From positions 124,001 through 188,000 of the forward strand of contig NZ_CP012559.1 of assembly GCF_000831645.3 (NCBI RefSeq): a DNA stretch of 64,000 nucleotides, read 5' to 3'. Source of the DNA: Companilactobacillus heilongjiangensis. GTDB taxonomy: Bacteria; Bacillota; Bacilli; Lactobacillales; Lactobacillaceae. Positions 17,260 through 26,579 of this stretch are shown piece by piece. The position numbers were made by a program, and so were the translations under genes. The stretch's first letter is position 1. Each line of letters opens with the position of its first letter. Under the pieces are notes generated by a model. That model did not search any database. It was given only the letters and a program-made list of their open reading frames with translations, and was not told where the DNA came from.

Positions 17260-18552
17260 ATGGATCTTGATACAAAAAATCAGAGCGATTCTTTTCTAAA
17301 AAATCTGCTCTTAGGGTTTCAGCATTTATTAGCCATGTATTCCGGGGATATCTTAATTCCAATTTTGATTGGAGCATCACTAGGATTTAGCGCTAAAGAA
17401 ATGACTTACTTAATTTCAGTCGATATTTTTATGTGTGGGGTGGCAACACTCTTGCAGATTAAGCGGACTCCGCTGACTGGGATTGGTTTGCCAGTTGTTT
17501 TAGGATCAGCCGTTGAATACGTAACGCCGTTACAAAACATTGGGCATCACTTTGGGATTGCCTATATGTATGGTGCTATCATCGCAGCAGGTGTTTTCAT
17601 CATGTTGATTTCGAAGTTGTTTGCCAGTTTGAAGAGATTCTTCCCTCCAGTAGTTACTGGCTCATTGATCACATTGATCGGCTTTACTTTGATACCTGTT
17701 GCGTTTCAAAATATCGGTGGCGGTAACGTTGCTGATAAAAGTTTTGGTAACCCAACTAACTTAATTTTAGGATTTACGACAGCCTTAATTATTGTAATTA
17801 TTAGTATTTGGGGTCGCGGTTTCGTTAAACAAATTGCGGTCTTGATTGGTATCGTGGCTGGATATTTACTTGGTATCGGTATGGGTGAGATTGGCTTTAA
17901 AACAGTCGGCTCAGCTCACTGGTTCCAAATTCCACAGCCTTTCTACTTTGCGACACCTAAGTTTGAATGGTCATCGATTTTGGTCATGTTGCTTGCTGCT
18001 TTGACATGTATGATCGAATCAACTGGGGTTTACTATGCCTTAGCTGAATTGACGGGTGACGATTTGGACGAAAATGATTTACAACGTGGTTATGCTTCAG
18101 AAGGTTTGGCAGCTATCTTGGGTGGTATTTTCAATACATTCCCATACTCAACTTTCTCGCAAAACGTTGCAGTTGTTCAATTGTCAGGTATTAAGAAGAA
18201 CAAGCCAGTTTACTTCTCAGCTTTCTTATTGATTATCTTGGGGTTGATTCCTAAGGTTGGAGCTGTGGCAGAATTGATTCCTAACGCCGTTTTAGGTGGT
18301 GCCATGTTGATTATGTTCGGTACAGTTGGTATTGAAGGAATCAAGATGCTAACTAGAGTTGAAATGAATAACAATAACATTATGATCATGGCTGTTTCAA
18401 TCAGTTTAGGTCTTGGTGTAACTGTTCAACCAACACTATTACATTTCTTGCCATCAACCGTTCAAACAATTTTGAATAACGGATTAGTTGTCGGAAGTTT
18501 TTCAGCCATTCTGTTAAATCTATTGTTGAATACACATAAAAAGACAAATTAG
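17260..18552 (+). CDS. NCS2 nucleobase permease, xanthine/uric acid type
   Basis: 430 aa, 12-14 helices, nucleobase:cation symporter-2 family. Visible are LLGFQHLLAMYSGDILIPILIGASLG (QH motif of helix 1), GIGLPVVLGSAVEYVTPL, ALTCMIESTGVYYALAELTG (conserved Glu in the substrate site), GLAAILGGIFNTFPYSTFSQNVAVVQLSG (the NTFPYxxFSQNVG motif of xanthine/urate members) and GGAMLIMFGTVGIEGI. AGGAGGGG before ATG 17260. Xanthine permease is the likeliest role. No purine riboswitch fits in the 79 bp between the R1 element and the start. Confidence 0.88.
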   Translation: MDLDTKNQSDSFLKNLLLGFQHLLAMYSGDILIPILIGASLGFSAKEMTYLISVDIFMCGVATLLQIKRTPLTGIGLPVVLGSAVEYVTPLQNIGHHFGIAYMYGAIIAAGVFIMLISKLFASLKRFFPPVVTGSLITLIGFTLIPVAFQNIGGGNVADKSFGNPTNLILGFTTALIIVIISIWGRGFVKQIAVLIGIVAGYLLGIGMGEIGFKTVGSAHWFQIPQPFYFATPKFEWSSILVMLLAALTCMIESTGVYYALAELTGDDLDENDLQRGYASEGLAAILGGIFNTFPYSTFSQNVAVVQLSGIKKNKPVYFSAFLLIILGLIPKVGAVAELIPNAVLGGAMLIMFGTVGIEGIKMLTRVEMNNNNIMIMAVSISLGLGVTVQPTLLHFLPSTVQTILNNGLVVGSFSAILLNLLLNTHKKTN

Positions 18553-18608
18553 CTAGTTTAAACACTTTCAAAACAAATACAAAGTTTGGTCATATTTTCA
18601 TCACATTT

Positions 18609-18657
18609 AATACGTATACTTATCGAAAAGTTAGATAAAGTACACGTATTTTTTTTA
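18609..18657 (+). terminator. terminator between permease and ApbE-like gene
   Basis: AATACGTATACTTATC...AGATAAAGTACACGTATT plus T7. It lies just before the ribosome site of the next gene, so it could also act as a leader attenuator. Confidence 0.7.
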
Positions 18658-18675
18658 TGCAAAGGAGTGAAAAAT

Positions 18676-19455
18676 ATGACCGAATATAAATATATCAGCA
18701 TTGTGATTAACAAGTTTGACCAGCCATTTGAAATCAAGTTGGCAACTCAAGATTCTGAGCTGATTAATACTAAATTAATTGATGAGACAGTTGCTGAAAT
18801 TTCTGAAAATATTAAAGAATATGACGATGCATTTTCATTAGAAAATAACAACTCACTATTATCCAGATTTGAAGATGGAGACGAAAGTGGATTGATGTCA
18901 TCCAAGATTTTTCAAGAAGTTTACGAACAAACAATTACCGCTGAACAGATGACGCAGCATTACTTCAGTTCCTACTTCAATGGCAAGTATGATCCAATCG
19001 GATTGTTAAATGGCTGGATGATTGACCAAATTTTTAACCATTATCTATTGTCGTTGTTGAGTAGTGAAGGCATTGATGGCGTGTCACTCAAGTGTGGTGA
19101 AGATGTCCGTTTAGCCAGTCGACCTAATATTGACTTTAGATGGCGGATTGCGATTAAAGACCCAATGAATTTGGATATCCTGCTGGCAACGTATTACCTG
19201 CAAAATGGTGCCGTTTCAACATCCAATGAGAAACGCAGTTTGAGAAAGGAACCAAGTAATGTTGAGCAAGTAACGATTGTCGGTAGCAATGCGCTGGATG
19301 CCAATATTTGGTCCTCAGCGGGAGTTGCGGCAGGAACAAAGAAGTTTCCTCAGTTTATCTCTAAATATCATTTAACGGGCATGCTAGTTGATAAATATGC
19401 AGGAATGGAAAACTTCCGTGATGGATTTTCAGATAAAATAGCAATGTCAAAATGA
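18676..19455 (+). CDS. divergent ApbE-like protein, copy 1
   Basis: 259 aa, distant member of the FAD:protein FMN transferase (ApbE) fold. Segments matching the family in order: SLLSRFEDGD (SelsrlN region), YDPIGLLNGWMIDQIF (in place of GGIAKGYAVDR; the usual Lys is Asn), DFRWRIAIKDP, ATYYLQNGAVSTS (iaTSG region) and VTIVGSNALDANIWSSAG. The HHIIDPxTG segment, needed for FAD/Mg binding in known ApbE, is not present. No signal peptide. The activity may therefore be changed or lost. ATG 18676 follows AAAGGAG; the frame from 18586 has no ribosome site and crosses the hairpin. It is followed by a SLAP-type surface protein; the same order repeats at 22153. Confidence 0.65.
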   Translation: MTEYKYISIVINKFDQPFEIKLATQDSELINTKLIDETVAEISENIKEYDDAFSLENNNSLLSRFEDGDESGLMSSKIFQEVYEQTITAEQMTQHYFSSYFNGKYDPIGLLNGWMIDQIFNHYLLSLLSSEGIDGVSLKCGEDVRLASRPNIDFRWRIAIKDPMNLDILLATYYLQNGAVSTSNEKRSLRKEPSNVEQVTIVGSNALDANIWSSAGVAAGTKKFPQFISKYHLTGMLVDKYAGMENFRDGFSDKIAMSK

Positions 19456-19489
19456 GACACATAACGCCGTTATGTGTCTCGTTTTTTTT
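19454..19489 (+). terminator. terminator of ApbE-like copy 1
   Basis: GAGACACATAAC..GTTATGTGTCTC plus T8. The stem begins inside the stop codon. Confidence 0.9.
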
Positions 19490-19722
19490 ATGGATTAATT
19501 TCGAAGATAAATTCTAATTTTTTTGAATAAAAGAGCTTTTTTTTAGGCAAAATGCAAAAAAAATCAAAAATCAGAAATTCTCAACTTAAAATTCGTTATT
19601 TATTATACTTTTTATAAATAAAATGACTAAATAAATTCAAAACTTCTGAAAATATAAGGAATAAAAATATTATAAAGAGTATGCTTTGACTAATATCTTG
19701 GTAATTAATAGGGGGATTAATT

Positions 19723-21891
19723 ATGTATTTAAGATTCTTGCAGTTGAAGCGTTCTGGCAATGTGAAATTAAGAAACAAGATGAAAAAAGGTAAGGCAGGT
19801 TGGTTTGTTGTATCAATGTGCTTTTTTGGTGCTGGATTAGTTTTTATGGGTAATCCCATGGCAGTTCACGCCGATGATGTTAATGGAAATAATTCGCATT
19901 TCGAATCGATGACTTCTGGAACTCAAGCGAATACGGCTGGAAATGTTGAGCGACAATCGGTAAACAATGCACTTACTTATAATAATCCGCACGCTGAACT
20001 TCAGATGAGCGAAAAGGCGAGTTCTCAACCGGTATCTCAAGCAAAATCTCAAGGCAGTCAAGTTGTTACAAATAATTTATCTCAAGAATCCAGTTCAAAA
20101 CAAAAAGAAGAGACCTATAGCGTTCCCGCTTCTATCAAAAATGTACCCCAACATAATGAAACTGATAATATAAACCAATCCGCAAACGGTGATACAACCA
20201 TTGTTGAATCAAATGATACGGATGATTCTGGCGTTTGGAATTTAGACTCAAATGGGGATTTACATATGGTTAGCGGAACTTTCAACGGTAGTCATGATAA
20301 TAATGGAGAACCAGATTCATCTTTCTTTTCAAAAGTTACTGGTTCCGATGATGTAAAAAAGATTATTATTGATGGTCCAACAGATGGTAAAAAAATCACT
20401 ATAGGACCTGATGCTACAGGTGGTTTTTTCGGTTTTGGTCAGTTGGAAAGTATTGAGGGACTAGGTAATTTAGATACTAGTAATACAACAAATATGACTA
20501 GTTTGTTTCAATTTGATAAACATTTAAGGTCAGCCGACACTGACAAACTTGATACGAGTGCAGTAACGAATATGAGCAATATGTTTGATGCATCAGGATT
20601 TCAATCACTTGATCTATCAAATTTTAAGACTGGAAATGTAATAAATATGTCCGGAATGTTTGGAGAAATGACTGATTTATCTTATGAAATGGGAGTTAAT
20701 CCTGATAATCCTAGCTCTGATTCTGATAACCCGGATCCTAAATGGCCTGATCCAAAAGTTGGAATACATGAATTAAATTTATCTAATTTTGATGTTAATA
20801 ATGTTACTTCGATTGAAGGAATGTTTAAAGGGGATACTTATTTAAATTCAATTGATTTGCCCAATTTCGATAATGCAAAGGTTTCTGGATATGTTGGTGC
20901 ATTTCAAGGATGTAGTAATTTGAAGTCAATTGATTTATCTGGAATGCAAATGAAATACGCTGATAGATATGGTGCCACAGCACTACTCAATGTCGGAAGA
21001 TTTCAAAGTTATATAGACGATGTAGAACATTTTAATCTTAAACAGATAAAGGTAAATCAGACAACTATTTTACAAGATTCTAATCTGTCAACGATTGACC
21101 CTACAGGTATATATAGTGGCAGATGGGTAAACGATGAGGGTAAAATTTTTACATCAAAAGAATTAGAAAGTGCATATTCTTTTGAGGGGGATGAACCTCG
21201 AGTGGCTGCAAACTACTCTTGGTACATTGATACTGACGTAACAATTAAGACCAATTTGGGAGACAAAGTAGTCCATGTCACCGGTCCTGCTGTTCCCAAA
21301 GAGGGTGTGTTCAATGTAGAAGTACCGGAAGTAGATGGATATACACCGGATTTAACAAAGGTTGAGGCCGATGTCGAATCAACTGGAATCACGCCAACTC
21401 AAAGCGTTATTTATACCCCAACACCTAAGAAACCCAGTGGTGGTTCATCACATCACTCAGGTTCAGATAAAAACACCAATTCAGTTGAGCAACTTAACCA
21501 AACAGTAATGACATATCACAATCAGGATAACGTCAAACTTTATACAATGGATGGTCAAGAAATCACCAATCGTGAACTATATCCCGGGACGGATTGGTTC
21601 TCCGATGAAGTAGTAACACGCGACAATGTTAAATATTATCGTGTAGCGACTAATGAATTAGTCAAAGCGGAAGATGCTTTAGTTTACGTTGATCATGCAG
21701 CTACTATCGTAACGAAGAATGGCTCACCAAAATCATTGTCTAACGAGCATTCACAAAACGTTTCTGACCGGATGCTTATGTCCGATACAGCTTGGAAGAC
21801 GGATAGATATGCTTTCTTTAATGGAACTAAATTCTATCGTGTAGCAACCAATGAATGGGTTAACGCTGAAGATGTTCAAGATAATTTATAA
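19723..21891 (+). CDS. BspA-type leucine-rich surface protein with C-terminal SLAP-like domain
   Basis: 722 aa, secreted. N-terminus is a long KxYKxGKxW-like signal (RNKMKKGKAGWFVVSMCFFGAGLVF) with cleavage expected after AVHA. Residues about 45-170 are low complexity (Ser/Gln/Asn). Residues about 230-400 carry BspA/DUF285 repeats (LDTSNTTNMTSLF, LDTSAVTNMSNMF, LSNFKTGNVINMSGMF, LSNFDVNNVTSIEGMF), which bind host or matrix ligands in other species. A MucBP-like stretch (IKTNLGDKVVHVTGP) follows, then two SLAP-like repeats with KYYRVATNELVKAEDA and KFYRVATNEWVNAEDV for non-covalent wall attachment. No LPXTG. GGGGG ribosome site before ATG 19723. Confidence 0.85.
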   Translation: MYLRFLQLKRSGNVKLRNKMKKGKAGWFVVSMCFFGAGLVFMGNPMAVHADDVNGNNSHFESMTSGTQANTAGNVERQSVNNALTYNNPHAELQMSEKASSQPVSQAKSQGSQVVTNNLSQESSSKQKEETYSVPASIKNVPQHNETDNINQSANGDTTIVESNDTDDSGVWNLDSNGDLHMVSGTFNGSHDNNGEPDSSFFSKVTGSDDVKKIIIDGPTDGKKITIGPDATGGFFGFGQLESIEGLGNLDTSNTTNMTSLFQFDKHLRSADTDKLDTSAVTNMSNMFDASGFQSLDLSNFKTGNVINMSGMFGEMTDLSYEMGVNPDNPSSDSDNPDPKWPDPKVGIHELNLSNFDVNNVTSIEGMFKGDTYLNSIDLPNFDNAKVSGYVGAFQGCSNLKSIDLSGMQMKYADRYGATALLNVGRFQSYIDDVEHFNLKQIKVNQTTILQDSNLSTIDPTGIYSGRWVNDEGKIFTSKELESAYSFEGDEPRVAANYSWYIDTDVTIKTNLGDKVVHVTGPAVPKEGVFNVEVPEVDGYTPDLTKVEADVESTGITPTQSVIYTPTPKKPSGGSSHHSGSDKNTNSVEQLNQTVMTYHNQDNVKLYTMDGQEITNRELYPGTDWFSDEVVTRDNVKYYRVATNELVKAEDALVYVDHAATIVTKNGSPKSLSNEHSQNVSDRMLMSDTAWKTDRYAFFNGTKFYRVATNEWVNAEDVQDNL

Positions 21892-21900
21892 GATTTCAAA

Positions 21901-22061
21901 GGGGCTGTGACATAACTATTTTTGTCTTAAATATGCAGCATAAACGTGCAACAAAACATAGCTTTTTCCGCTTAAAACAACCAAGACTAGCAATCCAAAA
22001 TCGGATTACTAGTCTTGGTTGCCTTAATACTCGAAAGCTGACCATGTTTTGTCACACTCTC
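21901..22061 (+). repeat. R2 MITE-like element, copy 1
   Basis: 161-bp element without coding capacity. Ends CTGTGACATAAC and (reverse complement) GAGTGTGACAAAACATG form imperfect terminal repeats. The centre is a hairpin AACCAAGACTAG...CTAGTCTTGGTT with AATCC-AAAAT-CGGATT at the tip. It starts 9 bp after the surface-protein stop, and there is no terminator otherwise, so it may end that transcript. Confidence 0.8.
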
Positions 22062-22152
22062 TTTTTTTACATCTTTTTTCGAATCTTCGTCATAAAACAT
22101 TCAAAGTTTCTCCGTATACTTTGTTTTGTACTAAGAAATGAGGTATCTCTCA

Positions 22153-22914
22153 ATGAAAACTAACAATCAAGTTTTACTTAAAAATGAAATTAATCAAATG
22201 AATATGAATATTGTAATTAAATTAGTAGCACTAAGCTCAAGTACTGAAATTATGGAACAGATGAAATTTGTTACCAAGCGTGTCGGTGAACATCTTCAAG
22301 AAATTGACGAAATGTTTTCGCCGTTTCGTTATGATTCACTAGTTTCAAAATTTCAACGTGGAGATCAAACGCCTTTGACGTCCTCAAACGAATTCAAAGA
22401 AATTTATAACTCAGCTGTTTTGTCGCAACAAATGACGAATGGAATCTATCGACCATATTTTGCTGGCAGATTTGACCCTTCAGAAATCGTTAGAAATTGG
22501 GCAATTGAGCAGGTCTTTAATGATGAATTGAAACCCATGTTAAAGAATCCTGAAATCGTGGCAGTATATTTGAGTGGCGATGACAATTCAAAATTTGCGA
22601 CCAAGCAAAGTTCAGATTTCCGTTGGCAGATTGATATCACTGAACCTAAGAACAATGCGAACGTGATTACAACATATTATTTACAAAACGGTGCCATCGC
22701 TACGGCTAAAAATAATGATAAACAAACGACTGTTATTCGCAGTAGCCTAGTTGAGGCTGGTATCTGGGCTTTAGTTGGTACAGAGGCCAGTGTGGATGAG
22801 TTTATGCCATTTGTGGCACATTATAATCTGACGGGAATCGCCGTTGGAACTAATATCGTGAACTTTAATCTTGGCTCTATAATTGATAATAAAAATTTAA
22901 CAGTTCGAAGATAG
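22153..22914 (+). CDS. divergent ApbE-like protein, copy 2
   Basis: 253 aa paralogue of 18676-19455, with the same plan and the same losses: FRYDSLVSKFQRGDQTPL, FDPSEIVRNWAIEQVF, DFRWQIDITEP, TYYLQNGAIATAK, VEAGIWALVGTEAS; no HHIIDPxTG and no signal peptide. The first ATG is at 22138, but GAGG inside it spaces well to ATG 22153, which I prefer. It ends in a terminator shared with the convergent surface-protein gene. Confidence 0.62.
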   Translation: MKTNNQVLLKNEINQMNMNIVIKLVALSSSTEIMEQMKFVTKRVGEHLQEIDEMFSPFRYDSLVSKFQRGDQTPLTSSNEFKEIYNSAVLSQQMTNGIYRPYFAGRFDPSEIVRNWAIEQVFNDELKPMLKNPEIVAVYLSGDDNSKFATKQSSDFRWQIDITEPKNNANVITTYYLQNGAIATAKNNDKQTTVIRSSLVEAGIWALVGTEASVDEFMPFVAHYNLTGIAVGTNIVNFNLGSIIDNKNLTVRR

Positions 22915-22915
22915 T

Positions 22916-22950
22916 AAAAAGGTACTTGGAATTTTTCCAAGTACCTTTTG
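22916..22950 (+). terminator. bidirectional terminator
   Basis: AAAAAGGTACTTGG..CCAAGTACCTTTTG between two convergent genes. Confidence 0.88.
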
Positions 22951-25338
22951 TTATTTCACGTCAGTAATAGGTAACCATTGGTTAGTAGCAACCCGATACA
23001 TTTGAACACCATTAATCGTTGAAACTTTGTCAGTTTTGAGACTGTATGTTGGTGCATTACGAACGAAAATTCCACGGTCATCGTACAATTTTGCATTTGA
23101 AGTCGGTTGTACAACTTTATTTGCCGATTGATATTCAAAAGTATCATTGGCACTAACCCATTCGTTAGTAGCGATACGATAATATTTTTGCCCGTTTAGG
23201 TAAGTGTAACGGTCGGTATACCAGTCGCTATCGTTACCTAGCATGCGGTAAGAGATAGCTTTATTATTTGAACTCACTAATGACTTAGCTGAATCGGAGA
23301 AAGTTTTAACGCTTGTTTGGCTGGCATAGAAAGTGTAAGTGTCATCAGCGTTTATCCATTGGTTGTCAGCGATACGATAGTAAGTTTTGCCATTCAGAGT
23401 CATCTTTTGATCGGCAGAGAAGTCAGTGTTAGATGAAACAGTTTTACTAGTATCTTTACCATTGTTGTCAAAAATAGTTATGTCGGATGAACCAGGGTGA
23501 GTGCTAATAGATTCTGTTATATCAGTAATGTCGCCAGGTTTATTATTATTGTTATTATTTGAGCCGCCGGAGTTATTTCCACCACCATTATTGCCTCCAC
23601 CAGAGCCGGAGTCTGATATTTTTTTGACTTGAGAAATGAGCTCTATGGAATCATTGTTGACGGAATTAATGGAGTAGATATTATCTGTGTCATCGAACTC
23701 ATAACCTTTAGGAAGACCTGTTTTGACTAAATTGCCTGCATCAACGGTGTCTGCAGAATCATTTGTCAAAGCCTTATTTTCGACGACTTTATTATCAGTT
23801 GTTTGATAAGTTACATTGATAGGCTTGTCGTTAATTGTTTCAGGACGATAATTTATTTCAACCTTTGCGACTAGGCCACTAGTATCTGAATCATCGTTAA
23901 TGATTGTTCCAGGAATGAGTACGCCGTTAAATACGTCGTATAAATCTGAAATCCCAAGCGAAAGTACATAATCGATATCTAGCTGTTCAGAGTTTGTTTC
24001 TCCTTCAAATTCCGAAATGACGGTAAACGATTCTACGTTAGATAAATTATTATCCAAAAATGTTACCCAATCATTATTTGTGGCGCTGCCATATTCGAAA
24101 GTCGCTTTAGACGTAAGACTGATGTTACTATCAGATGATTGAATTATAGATATTGTAAAAGGGTCTTTCATCTGTACGTCAATATTTATACTTTCGTTGT
24201 TAGCTGTCAGTGTATAATCTCCGATTGAATCGGGATTAGATGATCTGTAACTGTCAAATCCTTGAATGTTTGCAATATCTTGGATATTCACAGTATCGCC
24301 GGAATTGCCACGTAAGTAGTCAGTATAAATTATTTTTCCAGTAGCTTTGTCCTTATAATTTACTGTTAAATAGTTAATGTCACCTTTGGTATAAATCAGC
24401 TTGATTTGATTTTCTTCAGATACGACATAGGGACTGGTAGTTTTGAAGAATGTGTAACCGGGAATTTCTTTAACCTCAGCAAGAGAGTAAGGATTCTCTA
24501 TGACATCGCCAGTTTTATATCCAGAAAGAGTTTCATCAGTAGTGCCTGGAATCGCTGTTCCTTTGTCATCAACATGTTGCAGTGTAATTGTTTGGTCCAA
24601 TGGGACGGAGTAAATTGCTTTCAAAACATAATAATTAATATTTTGATATGTTTTTTCAAATTCCGGAATCATATCATAGGTGAGTGTTAGCGTACCATCA
24701 GAGTTGGAATTAGGGATTTTGTCGAATCCAGTAAATGAAAGATACGATAGAGCGTAACCATTATATATGTAATCTTTGATAGGAATCTTGTCGTAAGTTA
24801 CCTTTTTACTGAAAATAAGTTGTTCACTTTTTTGTCCGACGGTAGCTGAGTTACTGTAAGATACGCCTTCACCATTTCCGTTGGGATCCCGAAGGGCAAT
24901 CGTAATATGGTCATAAGTTTTGGCAATGACTTTTAAAACATAATTGTTATTGCTATCTGCGACTGTAATTGAATCTTGATTATCATCGAGAGTATAACCA
25001 CCATTCAAATCAGAACTCACCGTTGCAGCCAAATCGGCAGGATCAATTTCAGTGCCGACTTCATAGTCTTTTGAAAATGTATAAGGTGTGCCTTGGCTGT
25101 CGACAACTTTATTATTGTTCTGATCGACAAAAGTGATATTCACCGTTTGAGTATCTGTGTCATCTGTGGTGTCAGTATCGTCAACATCCACACTGTTGGC
25201 ATCATTTGCGGGAGTAGTTGTTGTGTCAGGCTGCAAACTAGTTGTAACAGCTTTTACTGGTTGAACCAGCACGTTGCCTAAAGCTAAAGATGAGCAAAGT
25301 AGAATGCTAAGGATTCTAGCGGCTTTGTTTACTTTCAT
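22951..25338 (-). CDS. secreted surface protein with MucBP-like repeats and three SLAP-like repeats
   Basis: 795 aa. Signal peptide MKVNKAARILSILLCSSLALGNVLVQPVKA; ATG 25338 follows GGAGG, while the longer frame to 25428 lacks one. Residues about 30-60 are an Asp/Thr linker. Then come several MucBP-like modules (VNITFVDQNNNKVVDSQG, ITLQHVDDKGTAIPGT, LTVNYKDKATGKIIYTD, INVTYQTTDNKVVENK) of the kind that bind mucin, a Gly/Asn/Ser linker at about 600-625, and three C-terminal repeats with TYYRIADNQWINADD, KYYRIATNEWVSAND and QMYRVATNQWLPITD. These C-terminal repeats are related to those of 19723-21891, so both proteins probably sit on the same wall polymer. No LPXTG. Confidence 0.83.
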   Translation of the reverse strand: MKVNKAARILSILLCSSLALGNVLVQPVKAVTTSLQPDTTTTPANDANSVDVDDTDTTDDTDTQTVNITFVDQNNNKVVDSQGTPYTFSKDYEVGTEIDPADLAATVSSDLNGGYTLDDNQDSITVADSNNNYVLKVIAKTYDHITIALRDPNGNGEGVSYSNSATVGQKSEQLIFSKKVTYDKIPIKDYIYNGYALSYLSFTGFDKIPNSNSDGTLTLTYDMIPEFEKTYQNINYYVLKAIYSVPLDQTITLQHVDDKGTAIPGTTDETLSGYKTGDVIENPYSLAEVKEIPGYTFFKTTSPYVVSEENQIKLIYTKGDINYLTVNYKDKATGKIIYTDYLRGNSGDTVNIQDIANIQGFDSYRSSNPDSIGDYTLTANNESINIDVQMKDPFTISIIQSSDSNISLTSKATFEYGSATNNDWVTFLDNNLSNVESFTVISEFEGETNSEQLDIDYVLSLGISDLYDVFNGVLIPGTIINDDSDTSGLVAKVEINYRPETINDKPINVTYQTTDNKVVENKALTNDSADTVDAGNLVKTGLPKGYEFDDTDNIYSINSVNNDSIELISQVKKISDSGSGGGNNGGGNNSGGSNNNNNNKPGDITDITESISTHPGSSDITIFDNNGKDTSKTVSSNTDFSADQKMTLNGKTYYRIADNQWINADDTYTFYASQTSVKTFSDSAKSLVSSNNKAISYRMLGNDSDWYTDRYTYLNGQKYYRIATNEWVSANDTFEYQSANKVVQPTSNAKLYDDRGIFVRNAPTYSLKTDKVSTINGVQMYRVATNQWLPITDVK

Positions 25339-25472
25339 AATGCAAGAACCTCCGTTTTGTTTGAAAAATAAATTCTTTTGTATATCGCTTTCACAGTATA
25401 AAATGACAAAATGGATAGTTTGAGTCATAACTTTATAAAAAATATTTCATAAAATGAGTATTTGTTTAAACA

Positions 25473-25510
25473 AAAAGGATTGTGAGCTCTTTTTCAAGAG
25501 TCCACAATCC
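25473..25510 (-). terminator. terminator of the aldo/keto reductase gene
   Basis: GGATTGTGGACTCTT..AAGAGCTCACAATCC plus T5 on the minus strand. Confidence 0.82.
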
Positions 25511-25535
25511 ATTTTGTATACTTTATATAATTAAA

Positions 25536-26438
25536 TTATTTATTAAATTGATCTTGGTCGTCCCAAACATCAACGCTATCCTTGAATCCATCAGGATTGC
25601 CGCTCCAATAGAAGTCACCATACCAAAGACTGCGTTTGTCAGCGTCAAAGCCATTGATTTCTTCCATATCGTCATCACTGATTTCAAAGTCATAAACGTC
25701 CGCATTTTGAATAATTCTAGCTTCGTGAACTGACTTAGGAATTGTGATAATGCCGTTTTGTAAGTCCCAACGAAGGATTACTTGGGCAACTGACTTATTG
25801 TACTTGTCGGCAATTGTCTTGAGTCTTGTGTCGCCTAGAACTGAACCACCGCCAAGTGGAGACCATGCTTCGAGGTAAATATTATTTTCTTCACAGAAAT
25901 TCTTGATATCTACTTCTTGGCAAAGTGGGTGATATTCCATTTGGTTAACTGCAGGTTTAATTGAACAGAACTTGAGAATATTGCTTAGTCGTTCAATATT
26001 GAAGTTTGAAACACCGATAGCACGTGCTTTGCCAGCTTTGTAAATAGTTTCTAGAGCACGCCAAGTGTCTACATAAGTACCACTTACAGGCCAGTGAATC
26101 AAAAGTAGGTCCACATAATCGGTTTGCAATCTCTTTAATTGGCCTTCAAAGTTATCTAGCACTGATTGATAGCCTTGGTCACCGTTAAAGATCTTAGTTG
26201 TTAGAAAAATATCTTCGCGCTTGAGTCCATTTTCTGCTAATCCTTTTTGTAATCCATCGCCAACGCCGGCTTCATTACCATATTGTTTAGCAGTATCAAT
26301 AGCTTTATAGCCATGTTTTAATGCCCATTGGACTGATTGAGAAGCACCAGAGTTGTTAACTTTCCAAACACCCAATCCAAGTTGAGGCATTTCAACACCA
26401 TTGTTCAAAGTTACTGTAGAATCTAAGTTTAAATTCAT
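25536..26438 (-). CDS. aldo/keto reductase
   Basis: 300 aa NADPH-dependent reductase, 2,5-diketo-gluconate reductase-like branch. Catalytic tetrad seen: Asp and Tyr in AIDTAKQYGNE, Lys in LTTKIF, His in LLIHWPVSG. Also GVSNFNIERL and PAVNQMEYHPLCQ, typical of the barrel, and the C-terminal IPKSVHEARIIQNADVYDF (IPKS cofactor motif). AGGAGG before ATG 26438. Divergent from fbp. Physiological substrate unknown (broad carbonyl reduction). Confidence 0.9.
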   Translation of the reverse strand: MNLNLDSTVTLNNGVEMPQLGLGVWKVNNSGASQSVQWALKHGYKAIDTAKQYGNEAGVGDGLQKGLAENGLKREDIFLTTKIFNGDQGYQSVLDNFEGQLKRLQTDYVDLLLIHWPVSGTYVDTWRALETIYKAGKARAIGVSNFNIERLSNILKFCSIKPAVNQMEYHPLCQEVDIKNFCEENNIYLEAWSPLGGGSVLGDTRLKTIADKYNKSVAQVILRWDLQNGIITIPKSVHEARIIQNADVYDFEISDDDMEEINGFDADKRSLWYGDFYWSGNPDGFKDSVDVWDDQDQFNK

Positions 26439-26579
26439 AATATATCCTCCTATAACTATAATTTTAACTCAAATATAATTGTGATACTTGGAATTAATGA
26501 ATTCATTTGGTATAGTTCAATTGTATACGCTATCAGAACTGAAGATGACGGATTATCTTGGGAAGGCATAGCACATAAA

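Noticed and set aside
21933-22163. 76-aa open frame over R2 copy 1
   Set aside because: Encoded almost wholly by the MITE-like hairpin; frame not kept in copy 3.
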